From Hofstenia miamia (Eukaryota > Xenacoelomorpha > Acoela), in the NCBI GenBank assembly GCA_004352715.1, contig SCFE01000013.1, positions 285,999 to 349,998 on the forward strand: 64,000 bases of DNA, given 5' to 3'. The position numbers and the translations under genes are program-made. Position 1 is the first letter of the stretch, and the number at the start of each line of letters is the position of its first letter. Below, one piece after another: positions 45,226-57,574 of the stretch. A model generated the notes under the pieces. That model was not told the origin of the DNA and ran no database searches. It was given only the letters and a program-made list of their open reading frames with translations.

Positions 45226-46360
45226 ATCCATTCAGCTTCCACAGCGCACAATCAATTTAATACAAAACTCAATTTCCATCCCGTTTTAAACAGTGTTTTA
45301 AACATTGCAAACCTGTGAACGTACTACAATTCTCTTGTAGAGCTTAATTGATCAAAAATTTTTTACCTTTCTGATCTAAAATTTCGTAATTACTTGCTTT
45401 GATCTTTCATAATTGGTCCAATTAGTCGTCTTCGGGCTGATTTCGTTAAGCCCCGTTTACACTGGTTCAACTTGAGGAATTCGTCAAGCGAATTTAATAG
45501 CGCATGGACGTGTTTACACCTATTCCTCAAGTTGATTTCATTTGAAAATTTCAATATTGAAAGCTCCTGTTTACATTGGTTCCTTTTTCGTTGATATTTA
45601 TCAAACGATTTAAAAGAATAATAAGCTAAAATTAGTCATTCACTAATCTAATTAACTAATCTAATTAACACAGACTAGGCGTGCGGAGTCGTAGCTGTGA
45701 TGGGCAATTGTCCATCTAAATATATTTTAGCCTTGCCTTTTTCAACTTGAAAAATAGGGAAATCTGCAACTACGCCAAAGTACACCGAAAAATTCTCTGT
45801 TTAACATTTGGGTGCAAGTCGATCCAGAGAAGGCTTACTTCAATAGTTTTACAGATATTGCAGCTACAAGAATGAATGGCTAGGATTTTTAATTGAACAA
45901 TTTGAGGTTTTGAATTTTTAGGCTATTTTGAAATTTAATTGCATTGATCTACGCTCTTGCGAAAAGAGAGGGTTTGGGGTGCACACTGACTGGTATTATA
46001 CAACAATTATTCGAAAAATTATATTTAACTTAACATTATTTACTTCAATTTACTGTTATCATTAGAACTTCGAACAAGCAACGAAGTCTAAGAAAAGGAT
46101 ATTTTGTTTAGTATTCATGATCAAATTGAAGCATAATACAGTCATGAACATTAAAGCAATTTAAGTGAAGAAGGGTTATTCGAGATCACTTATTTTCATT
46201 GGATTAACCTGCTTCCTGTCGCATAGAACGGAAACTTCGGAATAAATATTTAGTGAAAGTGGAAATAACATGGTAATAGAATAAACATGAAATTGGGACC
46301 ACTAATTTCAGATTACCAAAAATATTTTTTTGTAAATATCATAAAGAATAGAAGTCATAC
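45226..46360. other. Non-coding, presumed intron
   Basis: AT-rich. It contains a perfect 14-base inverted repeat, TCAACTTGAGGAAT at 45467-45480 and ATTCCTCAAGTTGA at 45522-45535, with GTTTACAC copies beside each arm. No gene seen. Confidence 0.4.
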
Positions 46361-46445
46361 CGTGGCATCAATGGAACAATGGGACCAGAAATTTTCTTGA
46401 TACTCGGATAAAATTGGACTTGGGCAAAACTCAATATCCCTAGAT
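46361..46445 (-). CDS. Possible further upstream exon
   Basis: 85 bases between an acceptor TTTTATCTTTTAG| and a donor GCCACG|GTATGA. One base completes a codon, then 28 codons (RDIEFCPSPILSEYQENFW, then SHCSIDAT) end in phase 0, which fits the exon at 41586-41705. Based on splice signals and phase only; the peptide has no recognised match and a second frame is also open. Confidence 0.3.
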
Positions 46446-46522
46446 CTAAAAGATAAAACGAGATCAATTAAGTATTGAGCCTTCTATATACAAAATATCT
46501 AAACCACGCAATAACTGTCAAT

Positions 46523-46528
<6 letters not shown>

Positions 46529-46566
<38 letters not shown>

Positions 46567-46592
46567 TATATATATATATTTATATATAGATA
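46529..46592. repeat. (TA)n microsatellite
   Basis: TA repeat with interspersed GATA and TTTA units. Confidence 0.85.
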
Positions 46593-46767
46593 TATTAGGA
46601 ATTATGTTATTAGACCTTTTAAAAATATTCAAGTTAAGTTTTATGGTGAATCAACTTTTAACAACGTTTGATTTATTAGAAATTATTGTAGCGGAAACTA
46701 ATAAGACATGTAGGCATCACATCCGTTATAAAAGTGTTTCTAGTAGCCATAGATTTTTCTTGAGTTC

Positions 46768-47767
46768 NNNNNNNNNNNNNNNNNNNNNNNNNNNNNNNNN
46801 NNNNNNNNNNNNNNNNNNNNNNNNNNNNNNNNNNNNNNNNNNNNNNNNNNNNNNNNNNNNNNNNNNNNNNNNNNNNNNNNNNNNNNNNNNNNNNNNNNNN
46901 NNNNNNNNNNNNNNNNNNNNNNNNNNNNNNNNNNNNNNNNNNNNNNNNNNNNNNNNNNNNNNNNNNNNNNNNNNNNNNNNNNNNNNNNNNNNNNNNNNNN
47001 NNNNNNNNNNNNNNNNNNNNNNNNNNNNNNNNNNNNNNNNNNNNNNNNNNNNNNNNNNNNNNNNNNNNNNNNNNNNNNNNNNNNNNNNNNNNNNNNNNNN
47101 NNNNNNNNNNNNNNNNNNNNNNNNNNNNNNNNNNNNNNNNNNNNNNNNNNNNNNNNNNNNNNNNNNNNNNNNNNNNNNNNNNNNNNNNNNNNNNNNNNNN
47201 NNNNNNNNNNNNNNNNNNNNNNNNNNNNNNNNNNNNNNNNNNNNNNNNNNNNNNNNNNNNNNNNNNNNNNNNNNNNNNNNNNNNNNNNNNNNNNNNNNNN
47301 NNNNNNNNNNNNNNNNNNNNNNNNNNNNNNNNNNNNNNNNNNNNNNNNNNNNNNNNNNNNNNNNNNNNNNNNNNNNNNNNNNNNNNNNNNNNNNNNNNNN
47401 NNNNNNNNNNNNNNNNNNNNNNNNNNNNNNNNNNNNNNNNNNNNNNNNNNNNNNNNNNNNNNNNNNNNNNNNNNNNNNNNNNNNNNNNNNNNNNNNNNNN
47501 NNNNNNNNNNNNNNNNNNNNNNNNNNNNNNNNNNNNNNNNNNNNNNNNNNNNNNNNNNNNNNNNNNNNNNNNNNNNNNNNNNNNNNNNNNNNNNNNNNNN
47601 NNNNNNNNNNNNNNNNNNNNNNNNNNNNNNNNNNNNNNNNNNNNNNNNNNNNNNNNNNNNNNNNNNNNNNNNNNNNNNNNNNNNNNNNNNNNNNNNNNNN
47701 NNNNNNNNNNNNNNNNNNNNNNNNNNNNNNNNNNNNNNNNNNNNNNNNNNNNNNNNNNNNNNNNNNN
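46768..47767. other. Assembly gap (1000 N)
   Basis: Nominal gap separating the AKAP10-like region from LTR-element copy C. Confidence 0.95.
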
Positions 47768-49635
47768 TTCCTAATATAACTTCATATGGTAATGGATTGT
47801 TATGTGTGTCCACTACTACTAGAGGTTGTTTGAATGTTGTGTTTGCAATTCTCATTTGTGCAATGTTTATCATTCCCTTCATGTCAATATAATCCCCCTG
47901 AAGCATTAATTAATCTCTTGTTACAACTCTTCATATCTTCTTGTTGGAATCCCAATTTCATAGCGCATTCATCAGTAATTATAGATGTTGCTGCTCTGGT
48001 ATCAATTGTTGCTTTTGTCATCACTCTGTTAATGGCTATTGTTATTGTATTCATCATATCAAGGTTTGTTAGGATCATTATCACTGCACAGTTGTCATGA
48101 GTTGGTGCTCTACTTAGTTTTCTGACTCCTCATTGGTTGGTGATGCTTCATTGATTTCGTCTTCCATCTGTAATATGTCCTCTTCATCATAGTAGGCTTC
48201 CTCATTCCCAATGATGTTTATTTGTTTTTGGCAATCTGGTTTTTTGTGTCTTTTCTGTCTGCAACCATAGCATTTAACATCTTTCTCTTTTACTTTCCTC
48301 ATCTTACCATCCTTTCCTTTTACTTTTATTATTTTTTCTTGTTTCACTTCCATATAGGCTTGTTGGGGATGCACTGCTTGAGATTGCTTCTCCATGTTGG
48401 TGCATTTCTATGCCATGCAGCTTTCTTGTATATTTGAGCTTTGTTTTCAATAGTAGCTTGTATGTTGACCACTTTCCTGATCATCCTTTCCAATTTGTTG
48501 TCAACGTCACATTTAATTTCAAACTGCATTCTGATGCTTTCAGGCATCCCCTTGCAGATGTGTGAGAACAAGTCATATTTTGAATAACTGTTTCCTCTCA
48601 AACTGAGCATTAGTAGCTGCTTGACTTGTTGCATGTAATTTCAGATGTTGTTGGTTTTTTTCATTTTCATTGCATTCAAAATGATTTGGTACTGATTTTT
48701 GAAACTTTCATTTTCATAGTAATTGATGAAGTCTCTGATTAGTAGTTGATAATCTCTCTTTGTCTCTGCATCCAAAAGCAGGTAGTGTTGGGATGCTGCT
48801 CCTGTTAGATATAATGGGAGTCTTGCTGCTGCTGCCTGTTGGCTCACTTTCCATTCCGCCATTGTCAGTTCAAACATCTGCAGCCACTTGGCAAATGTAG
48901 GATTGTAGCCATCTACTCTCCCATTGAATTTCAGTAGTGTCACTTTACACAGTATTGTGTCATTGGCTGTTAATTGTGGTAAAATCAAATTCTCATATTT
49001 TGGTTTCTTGTGATTTGTTATCATATCCTCCTCTTGCAGTTGAGTGGTCACTGCTTTAGTAATTTCGTTTATTATTTTCTGTTTTTCAAGGTCAGAATCT
49101 TCGTCTGATTCTTCATATGTTACCTCCTTGTGAGTCAGCATGTGTGGTGCCTGTAACTCACTCTCCTTTCTGGAATGGAATTTGATTTCATGAGTTTGCA
49201 TGTTGTTTCTGTTCTCCTCTTCCATTAGTTGTAGCAATCTCAGTTTATCTTTCAACTGTTCTAGTTCTCCCGCCTGTAGGTCATTATCCTAGATTAGTTG
49301 TCTGTTTGTTCTCTCCAGTTTTTGATTTTTTTCTTGCCATTGTGGTTTTGCTCTAGAAACCTTTTGTTGGACTCTGATAGTTGGTGAGTAAGGAATTTAA
49401 TTTCATTTTGAAATAGTTGATTTTGTTCCTCTAACCACATTTTCATGTTCAAACTGATTTCACTCAGTACTGATTCATTTTGTCATTCTATCTCTTTGAC
49501 TTTCTCAGTCAATTGTTCTACTTGTTGTCTTAGGATTTCCTCACTTTCTTGGCTCTTTCTTAGCATAATCATTATATCCAATGGGTTTGTGTCTGGGGTG
49601 TTCATCTCTGGGGGTGAACTAAGGGATTGTAGTTC
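47768..49635 (-). mobile_element. Ty3/gypsy copy C: gag and start of protease
   Basis: Minus-strand gag (49635-48114) followed by protease (48084 to the gap). Gag is nearly the same as element B, with the same three in-frame stops (TGA at 49483-49485, TAG at 49289-49291, TGA at 48641-48643) and the same 1-bp deletion. The zinc knuckle is CYGCRQKRHKKPDC (Gly to Arg before His). The protease loop reads IDTRAATSII, with DTR in place of DTG. Both ends run into gaps. Confidence 0.87.
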
Positions 49636-50636
49636 TNNNNNNNNNNNNNNNNNNNNNNNNNNNNNNNNNNNNNNNNNNNNNNNNNNNNNNNNNNNNNNNN
49701 NNNNNNNNNNNNNNNNNNNNNNNNNNNNNNNNNNNNNNNNNNNNNNNNNNNNNNNNNNNNNNNNNNNNNNNNNNNNNNNNNNNNNNNNNNNNNNNNNNNN
49801 NNNNNNNNNNNNNNNNNNNNNNNNNNNNNNNNNNNNNNNNNNNNNNNNNNNNNNNNNNNNNNNNNNNNNNNNNNNNNNNNNNNNNNNNNNNNNNNNNNNN
49901 NNNNNNNNNNNNNNNNNNNNNNNNNNNNNNNNNNNNNNNNNNNNNNNNNNNNNNNNNNNNNNNNNNNNNNNNNNNNNNNNNNNNNNNNNNNNNNNNNNNN
50001 NNNNNNNNNNNNNNNNNNNNNNNNNNNNNNNNNNNNNNNNNNNNNNNNNNNNNNNNNNNNNNNNNNNNNNNNNNNNNNNNNNNNNNNNNNNNNNNNNNNN
50101 NNNNNNNNNNNNNNNNNNNNNNNNNNNNNNNNNNNNNNNNNNNNNNNNNNNNNNNNNNNNNNNNNNNNNNNNNNNNNNNNNNNNNNNNNNNNNNNNNNNN
50201 NNNNNNNNNNNNNNNNNNNNNNNNNNNNNNNNNNNNNNNNNNNNNNNNNNNNNNNNNNNNNNNNNNNNNNNNNNNNNNNNNNNNNNNNNNNNNNNNNNNN
50301 NNNNNNNNNNNNNNNNNNNNNNNNNNNNNNNNNNNNNNNNNNNNNNNNNNNNNNNNNNNNNNNNNNNNNNNNNNNNNNNNNNNNNNNNNNNNNNNNNNNN
50401 NNNNNNNNNNNNNNNNNNNNNNNNNNNNNNNNNNNNNNNNNNNNNNNNNNNNNNNNNNNNNNNNNNNNNNNNNNNNNNNNNNNNNNNNNNNNNNNNNNNN
50501 NNNNNNNNNNNNNNNNNNNNNNNNNNNNNNNNNNNNNNNNNNNNNNNNNNNNNNNNNNNNNNNNNNNNNNNNNNNNNNNNNNNNNNNNNNNNNNNNNNNN
50601 NNNNNNNNNNNNNNNNNNNNNNNNNNNNNNNNNNNN
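49636..50636. other. Assembly gap (about 1000 N)
   Basis: Lies between the gag N-terminus of copy C and the gag C-terminus of copy D, so the rest of D and the 5' LTR of C are missing. Confidence 0.95.
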
Positions 50637-50671
50637 TATTGCTGCGCAGTTTTTAGGAGTCGGCACTCCAC

Positions 50672-52356
50672 TTAGTTTTCCGACTCTTCTTCAGTTTGGG
50701 GTTCTTCGTTTGTTTCTCCTTCTGATTCTATTAAATCTTCTTCTTCAAAGTGCCCTTGTTCTTCCCCAATCATGTTTATTTGTTTGTGGCACTCATCTCT
50801 TTTATGTCCTTTCTTCCCGCAATTATAACATTTCACGTGTTTTTCATGAACCTTCTTCATTTTTCCGTCTCTGGTTTTTACTCTTATCGTTTTTTCCAGT
50901 TGTCTGTCTCATACATTTTCGTTGTGTTTTTTGGTTTGAGGTTGCTCCTCCACATTGGTGCTTCTCTGTGCCATGCTGCCTTTTCATTTATTCTCGCGTT
51001 GTTCTTGATTGTAGCTTGAATATCCACTGCCTTTCTGATCATCTTCTCTAATTTGTCGTCTACATCGCACTTAATTTCAAATTGCGCTCTTATATTGTCA
51101 GGCATCCCTTTGCATATGTGTGAAAAGAGGTCGTATTTTGAATATTGGTTCTCTCTTGAGCTGAGTGTGACCAACCTCTCAACCTGTTGTATATAATTGC
51201 GAATGTCATCTGTCTTCTTCATCTTCGTTGCATTTAAAATTATTCTGTATTGATTTTTAAAACTTTCGTTTCTGTAATATTCTATGAAGTCGCCAATTAA
51301 CAGTTCGTAGTCTGTTTTCGTTTCTGGGTCTAACAGCAGGTAGTGCTGCGCTGCCGCTCCCGTCAAATATAGGGGGAATCTTGCTGCTGCTGAATGTTGG
51401 CTCACTTTTCTTTCTGCCATCATTAACTCAAACATTTGGAGCCATTCCCCGAACGTTGGATTGTAGCCATCTACTCTGCCATTAAATTTTGGTAAGGTGG
51501 CTTTACAAGGGATCATATCATTTCCCACTTCTTGGTTTAGTATTGAGTTACTGTATTTAGGTTTCATGTTTTTTGTTGTCCCTTCTTCTTTTCGCAATTG
51601 TGTGGTTATTGCCTTTGTGATCTCGTCAATGAATTTCTTCTTTTCTACGTCATTCTCATCTTCCGAAGAATCTTCCGATAGGTGATCATGGAGTGGTGAA
51701 GCTTGTAATTCGCGTTCTTTTCTTCCTACGAACTGAAAGTTGTGGGACTGTATTTTGTCTTGTTCTTCTTTGGTCAGCTGCAATAGTCTCAGCTTGTCTT
51801 TCAACTGAGCTATTTCCTCTTGCCTCAAATCTTTATCTTCAATCAGTCGTCTATTCTCTACTTCCAGCAAGTCCTGTTGTGATTGTGCTGGCTGCTCATT
51901 CTTGCTTGTTTCGAGTCGAATTATTTTACTCTTCAGTTGTGTTATTTCTGCGGCTTGTATATCGTTGTCTTGTATTAGCTGCTGGTTTGTTATCTCTAAT
52001 ACATTATTCTTTTCTTGCAGAAGCTGATTTTGTTCCAGAAATCTACTATTTGATTCTGTTAGTTGCTTCGTGAGTGCCTTAATCTCGTTCTGGAATACTT
52101 CACTTTGCTCAATTAGTCTGGTATCCATATCGACTTGGATATTCCTGATTGTTTCAGCACTCGCTAGCTTGATGTCTTCTATCTTTTTTGTTAGTAAACC
52201 AATTTCTTCTCATAATAGTTTCTCGGTTTCATTATTTTTTCTCAGAATTTCCATAATTTCTGGGGTTCCTGGTTTGGAAGAGGATTCCTGTCTTATTGAC
52301 TCTGGGGTTTGGGTTGCTTCAGAATTCCTTGGGTATGATGACGATCGTGTTGCCAT
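50672..52356 (-). CDS. gag of copy D, nearly intact
   Basis: Starts MATRSSSYPRNSEATQTPES at 52356. One TGA interrupts near 52210 (at a position where A has Arg). The frame is then open from 52128 to 50884: coiled coil (two heptad-rich blocks, about residues 1-140 of this segment), capsid-like region (FNGRVDGYNPTFGEWLQMFE, LTGAAAQHYLLLDPETK, ICKGMPDNIRAQFEIK). A single frameshift near 50900 separates it from the zinc knuckle CYNCGKKGHKRDEC in 50860-50672. This is the best-preserved gag in the window and belongs to a different subfamily from A, B and C. Confidence 0.87.
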
Positions 52357-52618
52357 AGGGGTGGTGGTTTTTGGTATTACTTTCTTTCGCTTCCTCTCTT
52401 ACTTTTGTTGTTTGTCATTATTTCTTGATGTCATAGTGGCTTTCCAGTTTGGTTACGATTCAAGAGTCCAGTTTGCACTTGTTGCGGTTAAGGTTTTCTG
52501 CCTTTGCTGACTTTGTATTTCCGTTCACTGCTCTGTTGCTTCCTTTTTCCTTTTCCTTTGAGTTGTTTCAGAGTTTTGAAAGAGTATTGCTGTGTGTTTC
52601 CTCTCCGTTGACTTTGTT

Positions 52619-52638
52619 CTTATTTGTCACAGTCGTCA
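52619..52638 (-). promoter_or_regulatory. Primer binding site of copy D
   Basis: The minus strand reads TGACGACTGTGACAAATAAG next to the LTR. The third base differs from the TGG expected at a tRNA CCA end, so priming may be impaired, or this is a mutated copy. Confidence 0.6.
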
Positions 52639-53798
52639 TGTAACATCCTCCACCTGGCCTATTTTCACCGTGTATTATTGCTAATAACTACCACTTGGTA
52701 AATTGCGGGTGAGGAGTTACTACATTACTGAATCACCAAGCTTTTCCTCTCTACTTAACTAGCTAGGTTAATTGAGTACTAATCCTCACTATTTAGGTGA
52801 CAAAGCTGCGTGACGTTTCCTCTTTAAATCATCTGTGGGCTACTGCCCAAAGCCGATCTCCACATCACAGTTCCTCTCCTTCATGAATGATGACTGAATC
52901 CACTGCACCATCTCAGCTCAATGAGGACTAATTATGTGTACCTTACTTTAGCTCAGTGCGTGTACTCATGTCAAGTTGTAACTGACTTAAACTCAATTTT
53001 GTAAAGTGTTTATTGGTTTGATTAAGTAAAGCAACCAGGCATTGACACTAACTGCATTTAAATAATAGTAAAGTAGCCATTACTGTAAAATTACTGGCTT
53101 AGTCAATTAATTAATAAATAGCAGTTTCCTATACCTACATTTAATAATGATACATGTAAAGTCATTTATTCGGTCGATTATAGTCAAGTCTCCTACTATT
53201 AAGAATAGATATATATTCCTTAGGGCTCGACTATCCAGTCGTTTCAAGCATCTATTATTTCATACATGTATAGATCGATAGTCAGACTAAGCAAGAATCG
53301 AAAAACTCCTAACCGTAACATAAGTGCGGTTTCATGACTGGCACAAGGACCCTTCAAATCGATCCCGTGATGGAATCCAGCCACTACTCGACACAACTTG
53401 CTTAGCTGAACATTTTATTAAATATCAAACCAGATAAATGAAGAATGAAAAATAAAATAAACTCCGAAGAATTTATTGTTCATCAATTTTCTCTTAAATT
53501 CTCAGCTATTTATTTAAAAATTTTAAAGTACCTGCTGATTTTGAATTTCAAATAAATCTTCTGCTAATATGGCTGTTCTTACGTAAGCGTAATTTTGCTT
53601 GTTACAATTTGTCAAATAATACTTAATCAGCTAAGGTGTTTCTCACAAAATGCACAATATTGTAACTTGGTTGCATCTTACAAAATGAATAAGATAATTA
53701 ACTAAATTTTACAATAATATTTCTGATTATATTTAATCACTGTAATCATTCGACGTTAATCTTTCTTCTGCAGCTTATTCCTTTTGGGTGATGCTACA
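52639..53798 (-). repeat. LTR of the CCTCCACCTGG subfamily, between copies F and D
   Basis: Runs from TGTAACATCCTCCACCTGGC to GATGCTACA (1160 bases). In minus orientation it is preceded by ORF3 of copy F and followed by the primer binding site and gag of copy D, so it serves as the 3' LTR of one unit and the 5' LTR of the next. It resembles 61696-62851 more than the LTRs of A and B. Confidence 0.87.
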
Positions 53799-53822
53799 TT
53801 ATTATCCAACTGATTATCTTTT

Positions 53823-54773
53823 CTATTGTTTGCATTGGCTTCTCTGTTTTTTTGCCAATTCCATTTTTCCAATGTGACCTTTGAGGAGCCAGTTCTTAGG
53901 TTGCCTGTTGTTCAGGGATAGCACTATTTCGAATTTCTTGGCTTTCATTACTTTGTTTCTCATGTGTCTCAAGATTGGTAATTTCAGATCTTTGTCCTCT
54001 GTTGTGAATATTGCCAGTAGCCATGATATGGTTATATACTGAATCTCTGGTGCATTTTTCTCTTCAAATATTTGATGCCAGAAATGTTTTCTCATGTTTA
54101 GTTCATATGCATGGTTTACTTCTGTAAGTGCCACCTCTATTGTCTTGTGGAAATTTCTCAACAGTGCTTCTATTTTTATTACTGGCCACTTTTCTTCATT
54201 TCTCTTTTGTAATTTCATATTTTCCCAGATCTTCTTTGATTTGTTGTAAATGCTCTTGCCTCTGCTTCAAGCTACATTTGATAAAAATTGTATTGGCTTT
54301 CTCTGTGCCTTTTTTGTCCTTTATTAATTCCACTTTTAGTACCTTTGCCATTCTTAACATTTGATCTACCTGCTTTTCAAGGTTTTTATTATACTCTTTT
54401 TCTTTTAGCACGTGTATGATCATGAGGTTGTTTTTGTCCATATTTATCTCTGGAATTTTCGTGATTTGGTCTTTGTACACCATTATGGCTTGCATTGTTT
54501 CTAGTGTGAATTCCTCATTGAATATTATATGCACCATGCTCTACATGTAGGGCCTCTCTAGTGTTTCATTCATATCTTGTGGGTAGCTTATTATTACATT
54601 TACTTTTGGCCAGTGGTTTGCATCAAGTACTAGTGGTAGATTCCTTCCCTCTGTTTTTGCGACTTTCATATGTTGGACTTGGTTTCCAGTGATAGTTTTT
54701 CAAAAGCATTGTAATGGATTTTTGTTGTTCCAATGAAATAGTGGTGCAGTGTTTCTACATGAATTTTAGACAT
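53823..54773 (-). pseudogene. ORF3 of copy F, truncated
   Basis: Begins MSKIHVETLHHYFIGTTKIH at 54773, with a TGA and frameshifts. The open part 54537-54196 has IIFNEEFTLETMQAIMVYKD, PEINMDKNNLMIIHV and QVDQMLRMAKV, then skips to TIFIKCSLKQRQEHLQQI. 54218-53823 has WPVIKIEALLRNFHKTIEVA, SWLLAIFTTEDKDLKLPI and NWLLKGHIGKM. Compared with 62852-64000 it lacks about 70 codons after RMAKV and everything after GHIGKM, then meets the LTR. Confidence 0.78.
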
Positions 54774-55260
54774 TATTTTTTCCCTCTCTTTAGTTTGACT
54801 GTTCTTTCCAAGGTATTCTCTGAGGAGGTGTGTAGCTGTTTCATCCTCAATGGTAACTTGCTGCTGCTCAGCTCACAGTCCATGGGCTGTGAGTCTGTGC
54901 TGATGGTTTCTACTGCTTCACCCTTGAATTGGTTTGCAGTTACTTCCATCAGCACTTGACCAGTTGTGGTTCCTGTGGAGATACCATCAGCCTTGAATCA
55001 CTTCCGTATTTTCATGGTTCTTCCTCCACTTACACCTTCCCCTGGAGCTCTAAGTGTCTCACTGCCCTTGAATCAGTGTCATGGACTCTTGGAAGGAAAG
55101 TTGTGCTGCTGTGCACCAGTTATCTGTATGCCCTTGAATTGGCTGTGCAGATTTCTGGTGGGAGAAGCTATTACTCTGTTTGTCTCCCTGCCCTTAAATC
55201 AGCCTTGGGGACTACTAGGAAGCCTCACTCTATGTCATCAATTCATTGGTTCTTTGTTCT
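54774..55260 (-). repeat. Integrase-ORF3 linker of copy F with QFKG repeats
   Basis: Plus-strand CCCTTGAATTGG or CCCTTGAATCAG occurs near 54920, 55070 and 55132, with a variant CCCTTAAATCAG near 55192. The array matches 2996-3516 of element A in content and position. One peptide reads TANQFKGEAVETISTD. Confidence 0.6.
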
Positions 55261-55261
55261 N
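55261..55261. other. Single-N assembly join
   Basis: At this base minus-strand linker sequence of copy F changes abruptly to plus-strand gag of copy E. Probably a contig join rather than a real junction. Confidence 0.65.
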
Positions 55262-55726
55262 ATACGATTTGTTCTCACACATTTGTAAGAGATGCCTGAA
55301 AGCATCAGAACACAGTTTGAAATCAAATGTGATGTTGATGATAAGTTGGAAAGAATGATTAGAAAGGCGGTTGACATACAAGCAACCACTGAAAACAATG
55401 CCTGGATATACAAAAAAGCTGCATGGCATAGAGAGGGACCAACTTGGAGAAACAATCTCAAACCACACACCCACAATAAAGCCTATAAGGAAACAAATCA
55501 AGAAAAGATAATAAAAGTGAAAGGAAAAGACGGGAAGACTAGGAAAGTAAAGGAGAAAGACGTCAAATGTTATGGTTGCAGACAGAAAGGTCATAAAAAA
55601 TCAGACTGCCCAAAACAGATAAATGTAATTGGGGATGAAGAGACTTACTATGACAAAGAGGATGTACTACAAACAGAAGACAAAATCAATGAAGTATTAC
55701 CAACCAATGAGGAGTCAGAAAACTAA
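55262..55726 (+). pseudogene. gag C-terminus of copy E
   Basis: Starts inside the capsid region (DLFSHICK, then after a frameshift MPESIRTQFEIKCDVDDKLE), then the zinc knuckle CYGCRQKGHKKSDC and the end EESEN. The N-terminal half is absent because of the join at 55261. Confidence 0.83.
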
Positions 55727-55761
55727 GTAGAGCGCTGACTCATAACAACTGTGCATCAATA

Positions 55762-56295
55762 ATGATCCTGACAAATCTCAACATGATGAATACAATAACG
55801 ATAGCTATTAATGGAGTAATGACAAAAGCGACAATTGACACTGGAGCAGCAACGTCCATAATTACTGATGAATGCACCATGAAGTTGGGATTCAAACGGG
55901 AAGACTTGAACAGTTGCAATAAGAAACTAATTAATGTATCAGGGGATTATATCAATATGAAAGGAATGATAAATGTAGTACAAATGAGAATCGCAAATAC
56001 AACATTTGAACAATCTTTGGTGGTGGTGGTGGACACACACAATAATTTGTTGCCATATGAAGTCATATTAGGCAATGACTTTTTGACGAAAAATGGATGT
56101 GTTATTAACTATGCTAACAGAACCATAAAGGTGGAGATTGAAGAGGAACAAGGGAAGCAGAAGATAATTACATTTCCAGTGCAAGAAGACATCCACCTAC
56201 AGCCACATCAAAGGAAGATGCACACAATCAAGACAGAGGACACTATAACAGCTGACATAATGCTGTATGACAATAAAGGCATCAACACCAAATGA
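55762..56295 (+). pseudogene. Protease of copy E
   Basis: 177 codons open. The catalytic loop is intact (IDTGAATSII) and the second motif is ILGNDFLTKNG; this is the only copy in the window with a canonical DTG. It ends with TGA at the same place as element B, before the linker. Confidence 0.82.
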
Positions 56296-56574
56296 GTATC
56301 AATGCCATCTAGTGTCTGTATGATAAAACACAGAAAGTGAAAAATACCAATCCTCAATGCTATGAACCAGAACGTCAATCTGAAAAGATCTCAAATAAGA
56401 ATATACGGGAAATACATCAAAACTAACATCAGACTCATTTGGAAGGCAATGGAAGACAATGATGGAGCAAGTAATTTGCATGGTCAATTCAAGGACTTGC
56501 AAAGGAAAACAGATAGTGCTCCACATGGCCAACTCAAGGGTGAGTGGACAAACACAATTGAAGTTGCGAGTACT
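56296..56574 (+). repeat. Protease-RT linker of copy E
   Basis: The frame from 56362 reads VNLKRSQIRIYGKYIKTNIR, then HGQFKDLQRK and HGQLKGEW, the same repeated motif as in elements A and B. Ends at the gap. Confidence 0.6.
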
Positions 56575-57574
56575 NNNNNNNNNNNNNNNNNNNNNNNNNN
56601 NNNNNNNNNNNNNNNNNNNNNNNNNNNNNNNNNNNNNNNNNNNNNNNNNNNNNNNNNNNNNNNNNNNNNNNNNNNNNNNNNNNNNNNNNNNNNNNNNNNN
56701 NNNNNNNNNNNNNNNNNNNNNNNNNNNNNNNNNNNNNNNNNNNNNNNNNNNNNNNNNNNNNNNNNNNNNNNNNNNNNNNNNNNNNNNNNNNNNNNNNNNN
56801 NNNNNNNNNNNNNNNNNNNNNNNNNNNNNNNNNNNNNNNNNNNNNNNNNNNNNNNNNNNNNNNNNNNNNNNNNNNNNNNNNNNNNNNNNNNNNNNNNNNN
56901 NNNNNNNNNNNNNNNNNNNNNNNNNNNNNNNNNNNNNNNNNNNNNNNNNNNNNNNNNNNNNNNNNNNNNNNNNNNNNNNNNNNNNNNNNNNNNNNNNNNN
57001 NNNNNNNNNNNNNNNNNNNNNNNNNNNNNNNNNNNNNNNNNNNNNNNNNNNNNNNNNNNNNNNNNNNNNNNNNNNNNNNNNNNNNNNNNNNNNNNNNNNN
57101 NNNNNNNNNNNNNNNNNNNNNNNNNNNNNNNNNNNNNNNNNNNNNNNNNNNNNNNNNNNNNNNNNNNNNNNNNNNNNNNNNNNNNNNNNNNNNNNNNNNN
57201 NNNNNNNNNNNNNNNNNNNNNNNNNNNNNNNNNNNNNNNNNNNNNNNNNNNNNNNNNNNNNNNNNNNNNNNNNNNNNNNNNNNNNNNNNNNNNNNNNNNN
57301 NNNNNNNNNNNNNNNNNNNNNNNNNNNNNNNNNNNNNNNNNNNNNNNNNNNNNNNNNNNNNNNNNNNNNNNNNNNNNNNNNNNNNNNNNNNNNNNNNNNN
57401 NNNNNNNNNNNNNNNNNNNNNNNNNNNNNNNNNNNNNNNNNNNNNNNNNNNNNNNNNNNNNNNNNNNNNNNNNNNNNNNNNNNNNNNNNNNNNNNNNNNN
57501 NNNNNNNNNNNNNNNNNNNNNNNNNNNNNNNNNNNNNNNNNNNNNNNNNNNNNNNNNNNNNNNNNNNNNNNNNN
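56575..57574. other. Assembly gap (1000 N)
   Basis: Nominal gap. Copy E is expected to continue into it from the left; an ORF3-family relic on the minus strand lies to the right. Confidence 0.95.
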
